Origin: an uncultured Clostridia bacterium
GTDB taxonomy: Bacteria > Bacillota > Clostridia > Oscillospirales > Ruminococcaceae
Length of the DNA stretch: 44,356 bases
NCBI GenBank assembly: GCA_947166515.1
Contig: CAMVEM010000004.1
Span: 1 to 44,356, forward strand
Reading direction: 5' to 3'
A program made the translations under genes and the position numbers. The notes beneath the pieces are model-generated. The model worked only from the letters and a program-made list of their open reading frames with translations. It did no database searches and had not been told where the DNA came from. How positions within the stretch are numbered: the first letter of the stretch is position 1; each line of letters opens with the position of its first letter. Positions 26,036 through 34,349 of this stretch are shown one piece after another.

Positions 26036-26965
26036 TCATTGTTTAAAATTGCTGAGGGCCTTTTCAAGCTTCTGCTTCTCTTTCTTAAGTCCTTCAACAT
26101 CTTTTGCCCAAAGATCATATCTTAACTTAATAATCAAAAATACAATAGCATCTACCGCAATTATCATCAGAGCAGCAGCAATATATCCGCTCACTGAAAA
26201 TATACCCAGCGGTGACAACATTGCGATCATAAAAATAAAAAACAGATCTATAAACCCGACCACCCCAATGGCCATCGGTTTTGTGGGAAGATTTTTCGGG
26301 CGTGTGGATATTTTTACATCCAGTTCAGCAATCTGCTGCTCAATATCCTTGCGGTGTTTATCGACCTGATAATCAGTGACCAATCCCGTGGTATCATACG
26401 AGCTTTCCGGCGGCGGAACAAAGCTCACAGTCTTTTTATTATCCCACATATTGTTAAAAATAAACTTGTTTTTGCCGGTATTCATACTCCAGAAGCCGCT
26501 GTTGTCACTGTTATCGTCAACGGTGTCCTGCTGCTTTGAAGAATGAAGCTGTGTGAAGCCGGTGAGTGACTGTGATTTTGTCGGATTCTGTTCCTGTGAG
26601 TATGAGATTTTCTGCTCGGAGGAAGGCGGATATTTTTTCTTGAACATTGAACCGATACCGAAGGCTTCAACAAAGCAAAAAAGCACCTCGTGAGCGTCTG
26701 ACGACTGAACACTGTACTTTTGCATAAGCATTGACGCGACCGATTCAAGGCAGGAATCCGGATCTGTACCCTTGTCGATATTGTTGAGCATAGTTTCCAC
26801 ACCTTTTGAATAAAGCGCCACCCTTACAGTGTTCAGATCGTTTTTGTTTTCCTCACCTGGCATTGATTTCTGAAGCATGGAAAAAAATCCGGCAAAGTCT
26901 CTGACGAATTTTTTTCCGTTCTGTTTTATCAGACTATCTATCTGTCTCGATGTTATCTCTTTCAT
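26036..26965 (-). CDS. Membrane protein with divergent shared helical domain
   Basis: 309 aa. Residues 1-105 are a divergent copy of the shared helical domain: SMLQKSMPGEENKNDLNTVR (29-48), GVETMLNNIDKGTDPDSCLE (55-74), then an acidic helix. A long polar linker (110-200) and a short coiled coil (200-220) precede two membrane spans (about 231-250 and 256-278) and a C-terminal coiled coil (285-309). Both ends should face the cytoplasm, so unlike the LRR and MORN proteins it shows nothing outside. AAGGA precedes the ATG. It follows the PP2C gene in the minus operon by 18 bases. Confidence 0.75.
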   Translation of the reverse strand: MKEITSRQIDSLIKQNGKKFVRDFAGFFSMLQKSMPGEENKNDLNTVRVALYSKGVETMLNNIDKGTDPDSCLESVASMLMQKYSVQSSDAHEVLFCFVEAFGIGSMFKKKYPPSSEQKISYSQEQNPTKSQSLTGFTQLHSSKQQDTVDDNSDNSGFWSMNTGKNKFIFNNMWDNKKTVSFVPPPESSYDTTGLVTDYQVDKHRKDIEQQIAELDVKISTRPKNLPTKPMAIGVVGFIDLFFIFMIAMLSPLGIFSVSGYIAAALMIIAVDAIVFLIIKLRYDLWAKDVEGLKKEKQKLEKALSNFKQ

Positions 26966-26983
26966 TATCCGTTCCTTAGTTCT

Positions 26984-28699
26984 TTATTTTTGTTTGTTAT
27001 CATTGCCAAACAATCCGAATAATTTTGCCAGAACGGACTTCTTGCCATCCTTAGGCATTCCCTGCGCAGCACCGGAGCTGTCTGATGACGTCTGCTCCGC
27101 AGATGGAACCGATTCATTTCCGGACGTATCCGCCTGTGCGGTTTCATCCGCAGTAGCGGGCACATCCGCTGAAACTACAGGATTGCTGTCAGTCTGTCCG
27201 TCTGTATCGGAAAGAGCACTTTCTGCCGTCGCATCTTCAGTCTGGATATCTTTCGTATCAGTCTCCGATGAGTTCTCCTGTGTATCTGCAGTATCCAAAG
27301 GACCTGTCGTATCCGAATCAGATTCATCGTCCTCCCATATAGAGGTTGCGGTATCCAAAGGCTGTTCTTCCGACGGCGAATCTGGTTTTTCGTCTGAACT
27401 GTTTGTGGTGTTCTCCGCAGCTATGTGCAGGTCTATTTCCCTGTTTATCTCATCGATCTCAAGCTGAAGCTTTTCTATTTCCAGGTCGGCATTTTTATTC
27501 TGCTCGACATACTTAATATATGCAGTCTCGTTGGTTTCCACAGCCTGCATTGTGTTTTTGATATTTTCTGTGATCTCTGTTTCACGTTCTGACAGCGCTT
27601 CGATTCCTTTACGAATCTCATTCGTCATTGCCAGACGCTTTTCAAGACGGGCTTTTTTTCTTTTGCACGACTGAAGCTCCTCATTGAGAAGGTCAAGCTG
27701 TTTGCGAACCTTATCTGCTTGTGAACGCTGGGCTCTGATCGTATAATCGCTGACCTTGCCATTCTCGCCGATCTCGGCTATTCTGAAGCGCTTGCGTCCT
27801 GCTTCAAGCCGTTTTGCAATCAGCGGAGCCGCTTTTCTAAGAGCCTTGGAATCGTAGATCCCGGCAATGGACATATCATCCTTACTGCCGTTTTTGCTTA
27901 TATCTGCAAGCTGCTCCTGAAGCTTTTCTGTGTATTCCATGCCCTGTTCGTTAAGATCGATACATAGGCTGCGGTAGAAGTTAAAGAGCTGCTCTCCCTG
28001 ACCATAGGAATCGTCAAGTCCATCGGACGCCGCAAAAACTGCGACCGGGTATTTTTCAAAAATGTGCAGTCTTACGTCATTGGCCTCAATCGAACAAAGT
28101 GAGTTGGTAACATTCGCGGCATTCTTGGGATCATCCGGGACCGGCATATCACAGCTTCCGTCCTCGTAGAATGCGACACAGGTACCGTCACCGATCTGCA
28201 AGGCAAAAACGCATTCATCACATGCACAGATCCCGATAAGCGTGGTGCCGTATGCTTTAAGCACGGCCTTTCCGGCGCGATAAGCTTCAAGGTATTTGCG
28301 AAGTCTTTCCTTATCCTTTTCACTGTCAGATTTTTCTATCTCGGCTTCTATCCGAGTTAATTCCTCTGCGGTGAAAGGTTCGGTTTCTGCATCGGCAAGC
28401 ACACGACTGTCCCAGTATGATTTGACGTTTATTTTTATATTTTCGGCATTTTTGTGTACAGATCTGTTATTGCTGAAAAGATCCTTCATAATATCGAAGA
28501 AAACGTCCACAGCGATTTGAGAGCCTCTGTCACTGCGTATGTACCGTGCAGAGCCGTGACCATCCGCAATTGCGGCGGCACAGTAGCTCTCAGGCTGCTC
28601 TTCCCCTTTTTTCGGACGCGCATTATCCTGGCGCGGAAGTCCCGAAGCAATATGCGAATAACCCCTTTCCTTCACAGAAAAGGCCATATATCTGTTCAT
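26984..28699 (-). CDS. PP2C phosphatase with coiled coil and acidic tail (triad 2)
   Basis: 571 aa. PP2C domain at about 1-310 with Asp25 (RQDNARP), ADGHGSARYIRSDRGS (45-60), FAASDGLDD (222-230) and SKDDMSIAGI (272-281); the metal ligands are intact. It continues into a long coiled coil (about 320-425) and an acidic Ser/Thr/Asp/Glu-rich region (about 430-550), ending in a short basic helix. The disordered tail is rich in possible phosphorylation sites and may be a substrate of the nearby kinase. AAAGGAGA precedes the ATG. It stands with the vWA gene 28746 and kinase 29684 as a second triad, in the order kinase, vWA, PP2C. Confidence 0.86.
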   Translation of the reverse strand: MNRYMAFSVKERGYSHIASGLPRQDNARPKKGEEQPESYCAAAIADGHGSARYIRSDRGSQIAVDVFFDIMKDLFSNNRSVHKNAENIKINVKSYWDSRVLADAETEPFTAEELTRIEAEIEKSDSEKDKERLRKYLEAYRAGKAVLKAYGTTLIGICACDECVFALQIGDGTCVAFYEDGSCDMPVPDDPKNAANVTNSLCSIEANDVRLHIFEKYPVAVFAASDGLDDSYGQGEQLFNFYRSLCIDLNEQGMEYTEKLQEQLADISKNGSKDDMSIAGIYDSKALRKAAPLIAKRLEAGRKRFRIAEIGENGKVSDYTIRAQRSQADKVRKQLDLLNEELQSCKRKKARLEKRLAMTNEIRKGIEALSERETEITENIKNTMQAVETNETAYIKYVEQNKNADLEIEKLQLEIDEINREIDLHIAAENTTNSSDEKPDSPSEEQPLDTATSIWEDDESDSDTTGPLDTADTQENSSETDTKDIQTEDATAESALSDTDGQTDSNPVVSADVPATADETAQADTSGNESVPSAEQTSSDSSGAAQGMPKDGKKSVLAKLFGLFGNDNKQK

Positions 28700-28745
28700 C
28701 CGCGATCTCCTTTCAATTGTGGTTCGGGGTCAGCCTTCAGAAGTA

Positions 28746-29633
28746 TCAGTCATCATCCCAGATGCTTCCGCTGGGCATAGGCGTATTGCGCATAAATTCT
28801 CCGGCGTTGTCCATGATATCCTTCATCAGACGGCTGGTGTCGGGTGCTATCGGGTCAGGCTCGTTAAGAACGATATCGTTTTCTGCATCAGTATGTACAC
28901 TTAATGAAGATGTACCGGCACTGCTGACGCCTATCGACGTCTTGATAATGACCTCAAGTATCTTACTGAGAGTCTTGGAATTATAAGCTGTATATACGAG
29001 TTCTTTATCACCTGTAAAGTTTTCACAGAGTTTGTGACTCGCATCCTGTCCTATGGCGATAGCAAGCTTATACGAGCCAATAAAATACTTGTTGGTTTTC
29101 AGAACATTGATGCCGTCCTCGCCGTTCTGGTTACCGTCGTTGGCATAGCCGTCGGTGAGCAGGATAAGCACGGGCGGAGTAATTGTCTTGCCTGTTGCAA
29201 AATTGAAGAACTTCTTGCCGGACATTTTATCCTTGAGTTCTTTACACGCTGTGTTAAAATAGGTCAGGCCGTTTGCCTCAAGCGGATCCCACAATCCTGA
29301 GCATTCCACCATACCGTTTGCTCCGGTCTCCCATTTTACACCAGTGTCAAAACTGAGCACTGCCATACGCAGCTCATAATCAGGGCTCTCGTTTTCCTTC
29401 GCAAGGTCTGCCATTATAGATCTCATAGTGTTGTTCACAGTATCGATCTTGCTGCCCTGCATACTTGTAGATGTATCGATAATGAAGAATATCGGGGTGA
29501 TCTTTCGGTTTATAGCAGTGGTTTTAGCTTCGCGGTTTATGCTGCTGCCTGCAAAGCCGTAATCCTCCTCCTTCTCATCGTCCTCCGGCTTGGGTGCTGC
29601 CGCAAATGTGAAATCGTCGTCAAAAATTCCCAT
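28746..29633 (-). CDS. vWA-domain protein, TerY-like (triad 2)
   Basis: 295 aa. An acidic N-terminal segment (about 1-45, with FDDDFTF) precedes a vWA domain with a MIDAS site: DTSTS at 53-57, Thr124 in GLTYFNTA and Asp161 in LLTDGYAND. A flexible tail (about 240-295) ends in SGSIWDDD. The similar phrase SIWEDDES occurs in the PP2C acidic tail, so the two may share a short docking motif. There is no signal peptide. AAGGAG lies 9 bases before the ATG. It lies between the kinase and PP2C genes of the minus operon and is presumably a scaffold that presents substrates to them. Confidence 0.87.
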   Translation of the reverse strand: MGIFDDDFTFAAAPKPEDDEKEEDYGFAGSSINREAKTTAINRKITPIFFIIDTSTSMQGSKIDTVNNTMRSIMADLAKENESPDYELRMAVLSFDTGVKWETGANGMVECSGLWDPLEANGLTYFNTACKELKDKMSGKKFFNFATGKTITPPVLILLTDGYANDGNQNGEDGINVLKTNKYFIGSYKLAIAIGQDASHKLCENFTGDKELVYTAYNSKTLSKILEVIIKTSIGVSSAGTSSLSVHTDAENDIVLNEPDPIAPDTSRLMKDIMDNAGEFMRNTPMPSGSIWDDD

Positions 29634-29683
29634 GTCTCATACTCCTTGTTTTATTATATTTGCTGAGCGATATCCTGCGGATA

Positions 29684-31057
29684 TCACATATTAACTGTGA
29701 TCGTGTCATTTCCGATATTAATTGTCATACCGTCGGTCAGAACCATCGTTTCGTTAGGTCTGAGCGTGTTGGGCTTCCCGTCAGCAGCGGCGAAAATCCA
29801 GTTTCTGTCCGACATGTTCAGCAGGCCACATATCCTTTTTTGTTCGTTAACCTTGACTACACCGATCTTGCGCGGAACAAACTGAATAGATGTATCAGAG
29901 AAGTCATCAAGATGCTCCTGCGAAACATAATTGCCTTTTACGATCGGCAAAATGTAATTTTCTGCCTTAAGACTGCCATATACGGTATAATGAGAATTGC
30001 ACAGCGGACATATATGGCCTTCGGAATAAATGGTTTCATAGCCACAAGCGGGGCATTTTATAAAAGTCGAGCGATATTTTAGCAATTCACGCATCCAATC
30101 CCTTTCTGAAGGGAATAAATTTTCGTTTTCAAGCATAGCTTTTTTGCTGAACGCGCGGGTGAACAGATCTCTCATGCCGGAAGAAAGGAGCGGCCAGCGC
30201 ACATAAAAATTGCTGACTCCATCTATACTTCTGTTGGGGCCGTTTGAGTTGTCAGTGGGATCAGCTATGAAAATAGGATCGCTGCCGTAACACTTTTGTA
30301 GAAAATAATCGTTCATCTCCGGTACGGAAAGTGTTCGTACTCCTTCAAGCGGGTGCGTCCGCACAAACAGGAGAAACAGGCATACTGCCAGTGAAAAGCG
30401 GTCGGTGGTATAGCTCGGTTTGCCTCCCATTACGACAGACGGTGCCATATAACGTGCTTTTCCGGCAATACCCGAAAGGTCATGGATATGTGACGCATTG
30501 TCGTTGTCGCATATGCGCACATCTCCATTTGAGAGTTTTACAAAGAAGTTTCCGTCATTCAGGTCCTGATAGCACATACCTCTCATATGAAGAACGTTGA
30601 AAGCTGATACTATGCGTATTGCTGCGTCTATTGCTGCGTTGAAACACGAAAACTCCTTTTTTGCAAGGAGAAGCTCCGAGAAATCTACAAATTCCTCAGA
30701 GCGCAGCGGCATAAGATAGCCGAAGGTCTGTCCATGTGCAACTCTTTCTTTGGCCTCATCTATGCTGCAGCCTGTTCCTCCGCGGGGTGTTCCGTCATTT
30801 GAAAGCCACTCACAAAGCGCTTCCGGCCAGATGAACTTATTTGAGGGCATCCCGGCTTCTATCTCAATAGTAAGATTCTTGTAAAACCAATCAAGATTTT
30901 TCACCGTTTCGGGCTTATAGATCTTCAAAGCTTTACTGATTACTCCGTATTTCACAAGATACACTATGCCTTGTCCGCCTTCGCCAAGCTTTTTCGTTAT
31001 CGTCACCGGAATATGTGTGCTTGTCTGCAGTACAGTACCGTTGCTCAGATATTCCAT
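29684..31057 (-). CDS. Soluble Ser/Thr kinase with zinc ribbon and FHA-like tail (triad 2)
   Basis: 457 aa from the ATG at 31057, fixed by AGGAGGA 6 bases upstream; a TTG frame extends 7 codons earlier. The kinase domain (about 18-330) has glycine loop GEGGQGIVY (25-33), Lys45, catalytic YQDLNDGN (163-170: Asp165, Asn170), DND (184-186) in place of DFG, and APS in place of APE. A four-Cys zinc ribbon follows (CPAC…CPLC, about 338-357). The last roughly 60 residues read like an FHA-type strand set (GLLNMSDRNWIFAAADGKPN, then DGMTINIGN). FHA domains bind phosphothreonine, so it could recruit its own products. It has no membrane span, unlike kinase 1. Confidence 0.85.
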   Translation of the reverse strand: MEYLSNGTVLQTSTHIPVTITKKLGEGGQGIVYLVKYGVISKALKIYKPETVKNLDWFYKNLTIEIEAGMPSNKFIWPEALCEWLSNDGTPRGGTGCSIDEAKERVAHGQTFGYLMPLRSEEFVDFSELLLAKKEFSCFNAAIDAAIRIVSAFNVLHMRGMCYQDLNDGNFFVKLSNGDVRICDNDNASHIHDLSGIAGKARYMAPSVVMGGKPSYTTDRFSLAVCLFLLFVRTHPLEGVRTLSVPEMNDYFLQKCYGSDPIFIADPTDNSNGPNRSIDGVSNFYVRWPLLSSGMRDLFTRAFSKKAMLENENLFPSERDWMRELLKYRSTFIKCPACGYETIYSEGHICPLCNSHYTVYGSLKAENYILPIVKGNYVSQEHLDDFSDTSIQFVPRKIGVVKVNEQKRICGLLNMSDRNWIFAAADGKPNTLRPNETMVLTDGMTINIGNDTITVNM

Positions 31058-31083
31058 TTTAGTTCCTCCTGTTTTCAATATGT

Positions 31084-32052
31084 TCAGATCACATTAACGG
31101 TCTGTTGATAATTGATGTTTATCATACTGTAATGCAGCCTTGCAAGGTTGTCATCATGATCTTTTTTAATCTGAGCCTTAGGATAGCGCCTCTTTATTTC
31201 ATTTGCTGTAAGAAAAGCTATTGCGCCGGCCATTCCCTCACATTCCTGCGGCGATGAAAGATCGCCGTAACGCCTGAGCTGGTTCTTTCCGAAGCTGAAA
31301 CACTCCTGTTCCTTTTCAAGTCCCTTGCTGTCGAAAAAAAGGATGGCGTCGTTAGTGACCATATATACAAAATCTGCCTCAATATATTTGAGATGTATCC
31401 CGTTATCCGCCTTCCGGATTATTTTGTCAAATATATCGGCGCAATAACCGGTAAGCGGTTTGAGTATTTCGGAATTTTTCAGGACTCTATAGCAGTATTT
31501 CTCAACTTCGAGATTATATTCTTCGATGTCATTGTAAGTCTTCATGGCGGCATACTGCTTGATATTATAGATCCATTCGTTGAATTGGTTTGCAAGTACG
31601 CCCTTCCTTTGAGTGAATTCGGCTACCATTTTCTCGTTTTCCAGGATCATATCCTGGTTCATTTCAAAAATCTTATTATATTTATTGTTTTTTCTGCGGT
31701 AAATTAAGAAATATGATACTGCTACAGCCACAGCGATGTCCGCAATAAATAAAACTAACATCAGCCAAGTATTCTTGACGGTAAACAGTATCAGAATTAA
31801 GCCGATCACGGCTATCGTTACTGCATCACCCGCGGCGGATTTCCTCATATCGCCGGGATCGAACATATGTTTGATTTTGTCCTCCTGCTTCTTGCTTGTG
31901 CTTTCTTCAAGCATACGGATTCTGTCGTCGATTTCGCCGATATGCAGCAGTCTGAGATTTTCTATATTCTTAATAACCGTTTCGGCTTCTGTCTTATTTT
32001 TTTCAACTATACGGTCGCGCTGATTGATGAGAAGGTCATTTATACTTTTCAT
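31084..32052 (-). CDS. Coiled-coil membrane protein A with shared C-terminal domain
   Basis: 322 aa from the ATG at 32052, set by GGAGG 6 bases upstream. It has a coiled coil (about 5-60), two membrane spans (about 76-92 and 97-118), a second coiled coil (about 120-175) and a C-terminal domain. The end of that domain, SSPQECEGMAGAIAFLTANE and following residues, matches the neighbouring protein at 32069 (QSECEGYAGAVAKTVSADIK). The fold is not recognised. Both termini probably face the cytoplasm. It lies between the membrane protein at 32069 and kinase 2 (26 bases to the kinase start). It may be a membrane partner of the FtsK-like ATPase. Confidence 0.75.
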   Translation of the reverse strand: MKSINDLLINQRDRIVEKNKTEAETVIKNIENLRLLHIGEIDDRIRMLEESTSKKQEDKIKHMFDPGDMRKSAAGDAVTIAVIGLILILFTVKNTWLMLVLFIADIAVAVAVSYFLIYRRKNNKYNKIFEMNQDMILENEKMVAEFTQRKGVLANQFNEWIYNIKQYAAMKTYNDIEEYNLEVEKYCYRVLKNSEILKPLTGYCADIFDKIIRKADNGIHLKYIEADFVYMVTNDAILFFDSKGLEKEQECFSFGKNQLRRYGDLSSPQECEGMAGAIAFLTANEIKRRYPKAQIKKDHDDNLARLHYSMININYQQTVNVI

Positions 32053-32068
32053 TTCCTGCCTCCGTCTG

Positions 32069-33034
32069 TCAGCCCAATATGATCTCAAGAGTCACATTTG
32101 CATCATTATGGCTTGTGCGGACTTTTACAGTATTGCTTTTGTACTTGGCTTTGATATCCGCAGAAACTGTTTTTGCTACTGCACCTGCGTAACCCTCACA
32201 TTCAGATTGGTCTGCCGGGCTTTTCATATTGTGTTCCTCAAATACATAGGTCAGAGCACCATTCTCAATGCTCCCTTTGTTGTACAGAAGCTTGTTGCGC
32301 TTTATCTCAAAATTGATGGTATTGCTTCCGTGTACAAGGCCCTGTCCCGCCGTACCGACGATCTGTTTTGAGAGTTCTTTGCAGTCCGGACTGTTTATGT
32401 ATCTTTTGAATGCGTCTTCTGCATTGCGGTCGTATTGTGCTATCTGTTTCTTGATCTTCGCATCTGCGTCAGCAAAAAGCTTTGACAGAAATGCATCTTC
32501 CTGTTGATCGGTAGAGTACCAGATCTGCCTGTTGGTTTTCTGGATCTCAGCGTTTTGGGCATAGATGTTATTCGCGTAATCGTTTTCTAACGTCATTTTC
32601 GCTGCCGCATTAGTACCGCTTTTGACTATTCCTGAGACTATGATGCCTACCCCGTACATGCCGGCCAAGAAACCGATCACACCGCCTATTATTGCAGTTA
32701 TAGTACCGTTATAACCGCCTAATGAATAACCAATAATAACTCCGGCGACCATACACACAATAACGGATATCATGTGCGCTTTGGAACCATCATTTTTCGC
32801 GAGAGATTCAAATTTTTGCTTAAGCTGTTCCTCTCGCTCGTTGAGCTCATCCAACTTTGATTTGCCGCCGTTTTCGTTCTTCTGACGCTGATCGACTGCG
32901 TTTGAACAGCTTATACTGATGCAGTTATATTCGAGATATTCGTCGGAATTCGGAGTTGCAAGGTTCGAAATCACCTCTGCATAGGTGCTTATTCGTATCT
33001 GTTCCTTTATCCGGCTGTCAGTTACAGGGCTCAT
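32069..33034 (-). CDS. Coiled-coil membrane protein B with shared C-terminal domain
   Basis: 321 aa from the ATG at 33034, with AAGG 6 bases before it; a GTG 5 codons earlier lies within that site. An N-terminal helical region precedes a coiled coil (about 58-82), then two Gly-rich membrane spans (about 88-107 and 110-137), a helical middle and a C-terminal domain that includes QSECEGYAGAVAKTVSADIK and ends in VTLEIILG. The layout and last domain match the next gene, so the two are diverged paralogues and may form a heteromeric membrane complex. The family is not recognised. Confidence 0.75.
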   Translation of the reverse strand: MSPVTDSRIKEQIRISTYAEVISNLATPNSDEYLEYNCISISCSNAVDQRQKNENGGKSKLDELNEREEQLKQKFESLAKNDGSKAHMISVIVCMVAGVIIGYSLGGYNGTITAIIGGVIGFLAGMYGVGIIVSGIVKSGTNAAAKMTLENDYANNIYAQNAEIQKTNRQIWYSTDQQEDAFLSKLFADADAKIKKQIAQYDRNAEDAFKRYINSPDCKELSKQIVGTAGQGLVHGSNTINFEIKRNKLLYNKGSIENGALTYVFEEHNMKSPADQSECEGYAGAVAKTVSADIKAKYKSNTVKVRTSHNDANVTLEIILG

Positions 33035-33064
33035 TATATTCCTTTCCACGCTCTGCCTGACGGC

Positions 33065-33361
33065 TTACCAATTGAGCAGTTCTTCCATTGTTTTGGCTTT
33101 CTTTTCAAAAAGGTCATGTGTTGTATTAAGTGCTTCGATGCACTTGTCAGACACCTTTTTGATATCAATGACGCAGGACTCTATATTGTCCTTGAATTCT
33201 CCGAAACCTTCGCTGATACCAAGCAGACCTTGCGTCAGTGTTGACGAGTATGTGGAAATATTATTAGCGGATTTCTGCATTTTTCTTGCAAGTTCTCTCA
33301 TCTGATCAACGCCGTTCTGACTAAGATCGTACTTAGTGCCGGTTACTTGTGCTTCAGCCAT
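33065..33361 (-). CDS. Small helical protein, WXG100-like (pair 1)
   Basis: 98 aa, predicted as two helices. Size and layout recall WXG100/ESAT-6 secretion substrates, but the central turn reads ISEGFGEF rather than WxG. It aligns with the 129-aa protein at 33960: both share a helix like ELARKM/RLAENV, GEF in the centre, and an end like KKAKTMEELL/KKAESIEEIL. GAAAGGAG lies before the ATG. It is encoded just before the two membrane coiled-coil proteins. Calling it a secreted type VII-like substrate is inference from context. Confidence 0.7.
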   Translation of the reverse strand: MAEAQVTGTKYDLSQNGVDQMRELARKMQKSANNISTYSSTLTQGLLGISEGFGEFKDNIESCVIDIKKVSDKCIEALNTTHDLFEKKAKTMEELLNW

Positions 33362-33375
33362 TTTATTTTCTCCTT

Positions 33376-33636
33376 TCAGTTTTTACCTGATTCTTCGATT
33401 GCATCAATCTTTTTTCCGACGCTCTCTGACATTTTTAATGCCAGTTCTGCAGACTTTCCTATGAGGATCATATATTCACTTACCTTATCAATTGCTTTGG
33501 AGCTGTAGGTATCGTTATTCATGTTTTGTGAGCAGTTGTCCATTGCCGCTTTTAGCTGGGCGGCGATCGTCGCCATGTTATTTGAATAATTGAGCAGAGA
33601 CCGTTCAATATTGCGCATAGCATTCGTATCAAGCAT
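33376..33636 (-). CDS. Small helical protein, WXG100-like (pair 2)
   Basis: 86 aa, two helices around NCSQNMNNDTYSSKAID (about 34-50). The motif NMxNDxYSxKA is shared with the 84-aa neighbour at 33654 (CAANMENDVYSQKA) and sits where WXG100 proteins have their turn. There is no signal peptide or membrane span. GAGAAAAAACCG precedes the start, so the ribosome site is weak. Spacing in this block is short (14 and 17 bases), as in one polycistronic message. Confidence 0.68.
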   Translation of the reverse strand: MLDTNAMRNIERSLLNYSNNMATIAAQLKAAMDNCSQNMNNDTYSSKAIDKVSEYMILIGKSAELALKMSESVGKKIDAIEESGKN

Positions 33637-33653
33637 AACGGTTTTTTCTCCTG

Positions 33654-33908
33654 TCAGTTGTCAATATGGTCATATTTGTACTTGATCTTTGCTTTAAGAT
33701 CCGCAGCCTGCTGTACCGTGCTTTTCATAAGCAAAGTATTTTCATACAGCTCATATTTGGCTTTCTGGCTATATACATCGTTTTCCATATTTGCTGCGCA
33801 GTCAGCGTAATTCTGCTTTATGATCTCTATTTCCTGAGCCATATCATCGATAAAATGCTGCAGCAGATCTATTGCTGTTTTGAGATCGTCCTTGTTTGTA
33901 AGTGCCAT
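33654..33908 (-). CDS. Small helical protein, WXG100-like (pair 2)
   Basis: 84 aa, two helices around NYADCAANMENDVYSQKA (33-50), the same turn motif as the 86-aa neighbour; the rest has diverged. It lacks the YxxxD/E tail signal of actinobacterial substrates. AGGAGG lies 8 bases before the ATG. The preceding gene (129 aa) ends 51 bases upstream. It may form a heterodimer with its neighbour. Confidence 0.68.
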   Translation of the reverse strand: MALTNKDDLKTAIDLLQHFIDDMAQEIEIIKQNYADCAANMENDVYSQKAKYELYENTLLMKSTVQQAADLKAKIKYKYDHIDN

Positions 33909-33959
33909 AATATATATCCTCCTATAATTACTGCATTATTTAGAATTTCTTTCTAAGTG

Positions 33960-34349
33960 TCATAACATCCGATCATTGTTATTCCCGTAATAATGTGAAT
34001 TCATGTTTCGTCTTGCGACCGACCCTGCCGATCCTGTGCCTTCGCTGGTGGTGCCGTCTGCGTCGCACATAACACCGTCGGCCATCAGTATTTCTTCTAT
34101 AGATTCGGCCTTTTTCACAAGACTGTTGCATATATGCTCTGCAGACTGATCTATCATTGAGGATGCAGATTCAAGCGCGATGAGCATATCATCAATCTTT
34201 GCGTAAAACTCTCCCAATTCGTTGCTGTTTTTTTCAACGGAAGCACGAAGCTTTTTGGCCTCATCTGAAGCCATATCAGTAAGTATTATCACGTTTTCAG
34301 CAAGCCGCCGTAATTCGTTGGCTCCTTTATAGCTCAGAGCGTATACCAT
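33960..34349 (-). CDS. Small helical protein, WXG100-like with Gly/Ser tail (pair 1)
   Basis: 129 aa: helices at about 8-90, then a flexible Gly/Ser/Asn tail (…SEGTGSAGSVARRNMNSHYY…). The helical part aligns with the 98-aa protein at 33065, including a central GEF and the ending KKAESIEEIL. Its ATG overlaps the stop of the ATPase gene by one base (TGATG), and the AGGAGG site lies inside the last ATPase codons. Translation is therefore coupled, a sign that the two products work together. Confidence 0.72.
   Translation of the reverse strand: MVYALSYKGANELRRLAENVIILTDMASDEAKKLRASVEKNSNELGEFYAKIDDMLIALESASSMIDQSAEHICNSLVKKAESIEEILMADGVMCDADGTTSEGTGSAGSVARRNMNSHYYGNNNDRML

Noticed and set aside
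33065-34349. Calling the small proteins true WXG100 family members
   Set aside because: No WxG motif is visible; only size, helical hairpin layout and context agree, so the label stays WXG100-like.
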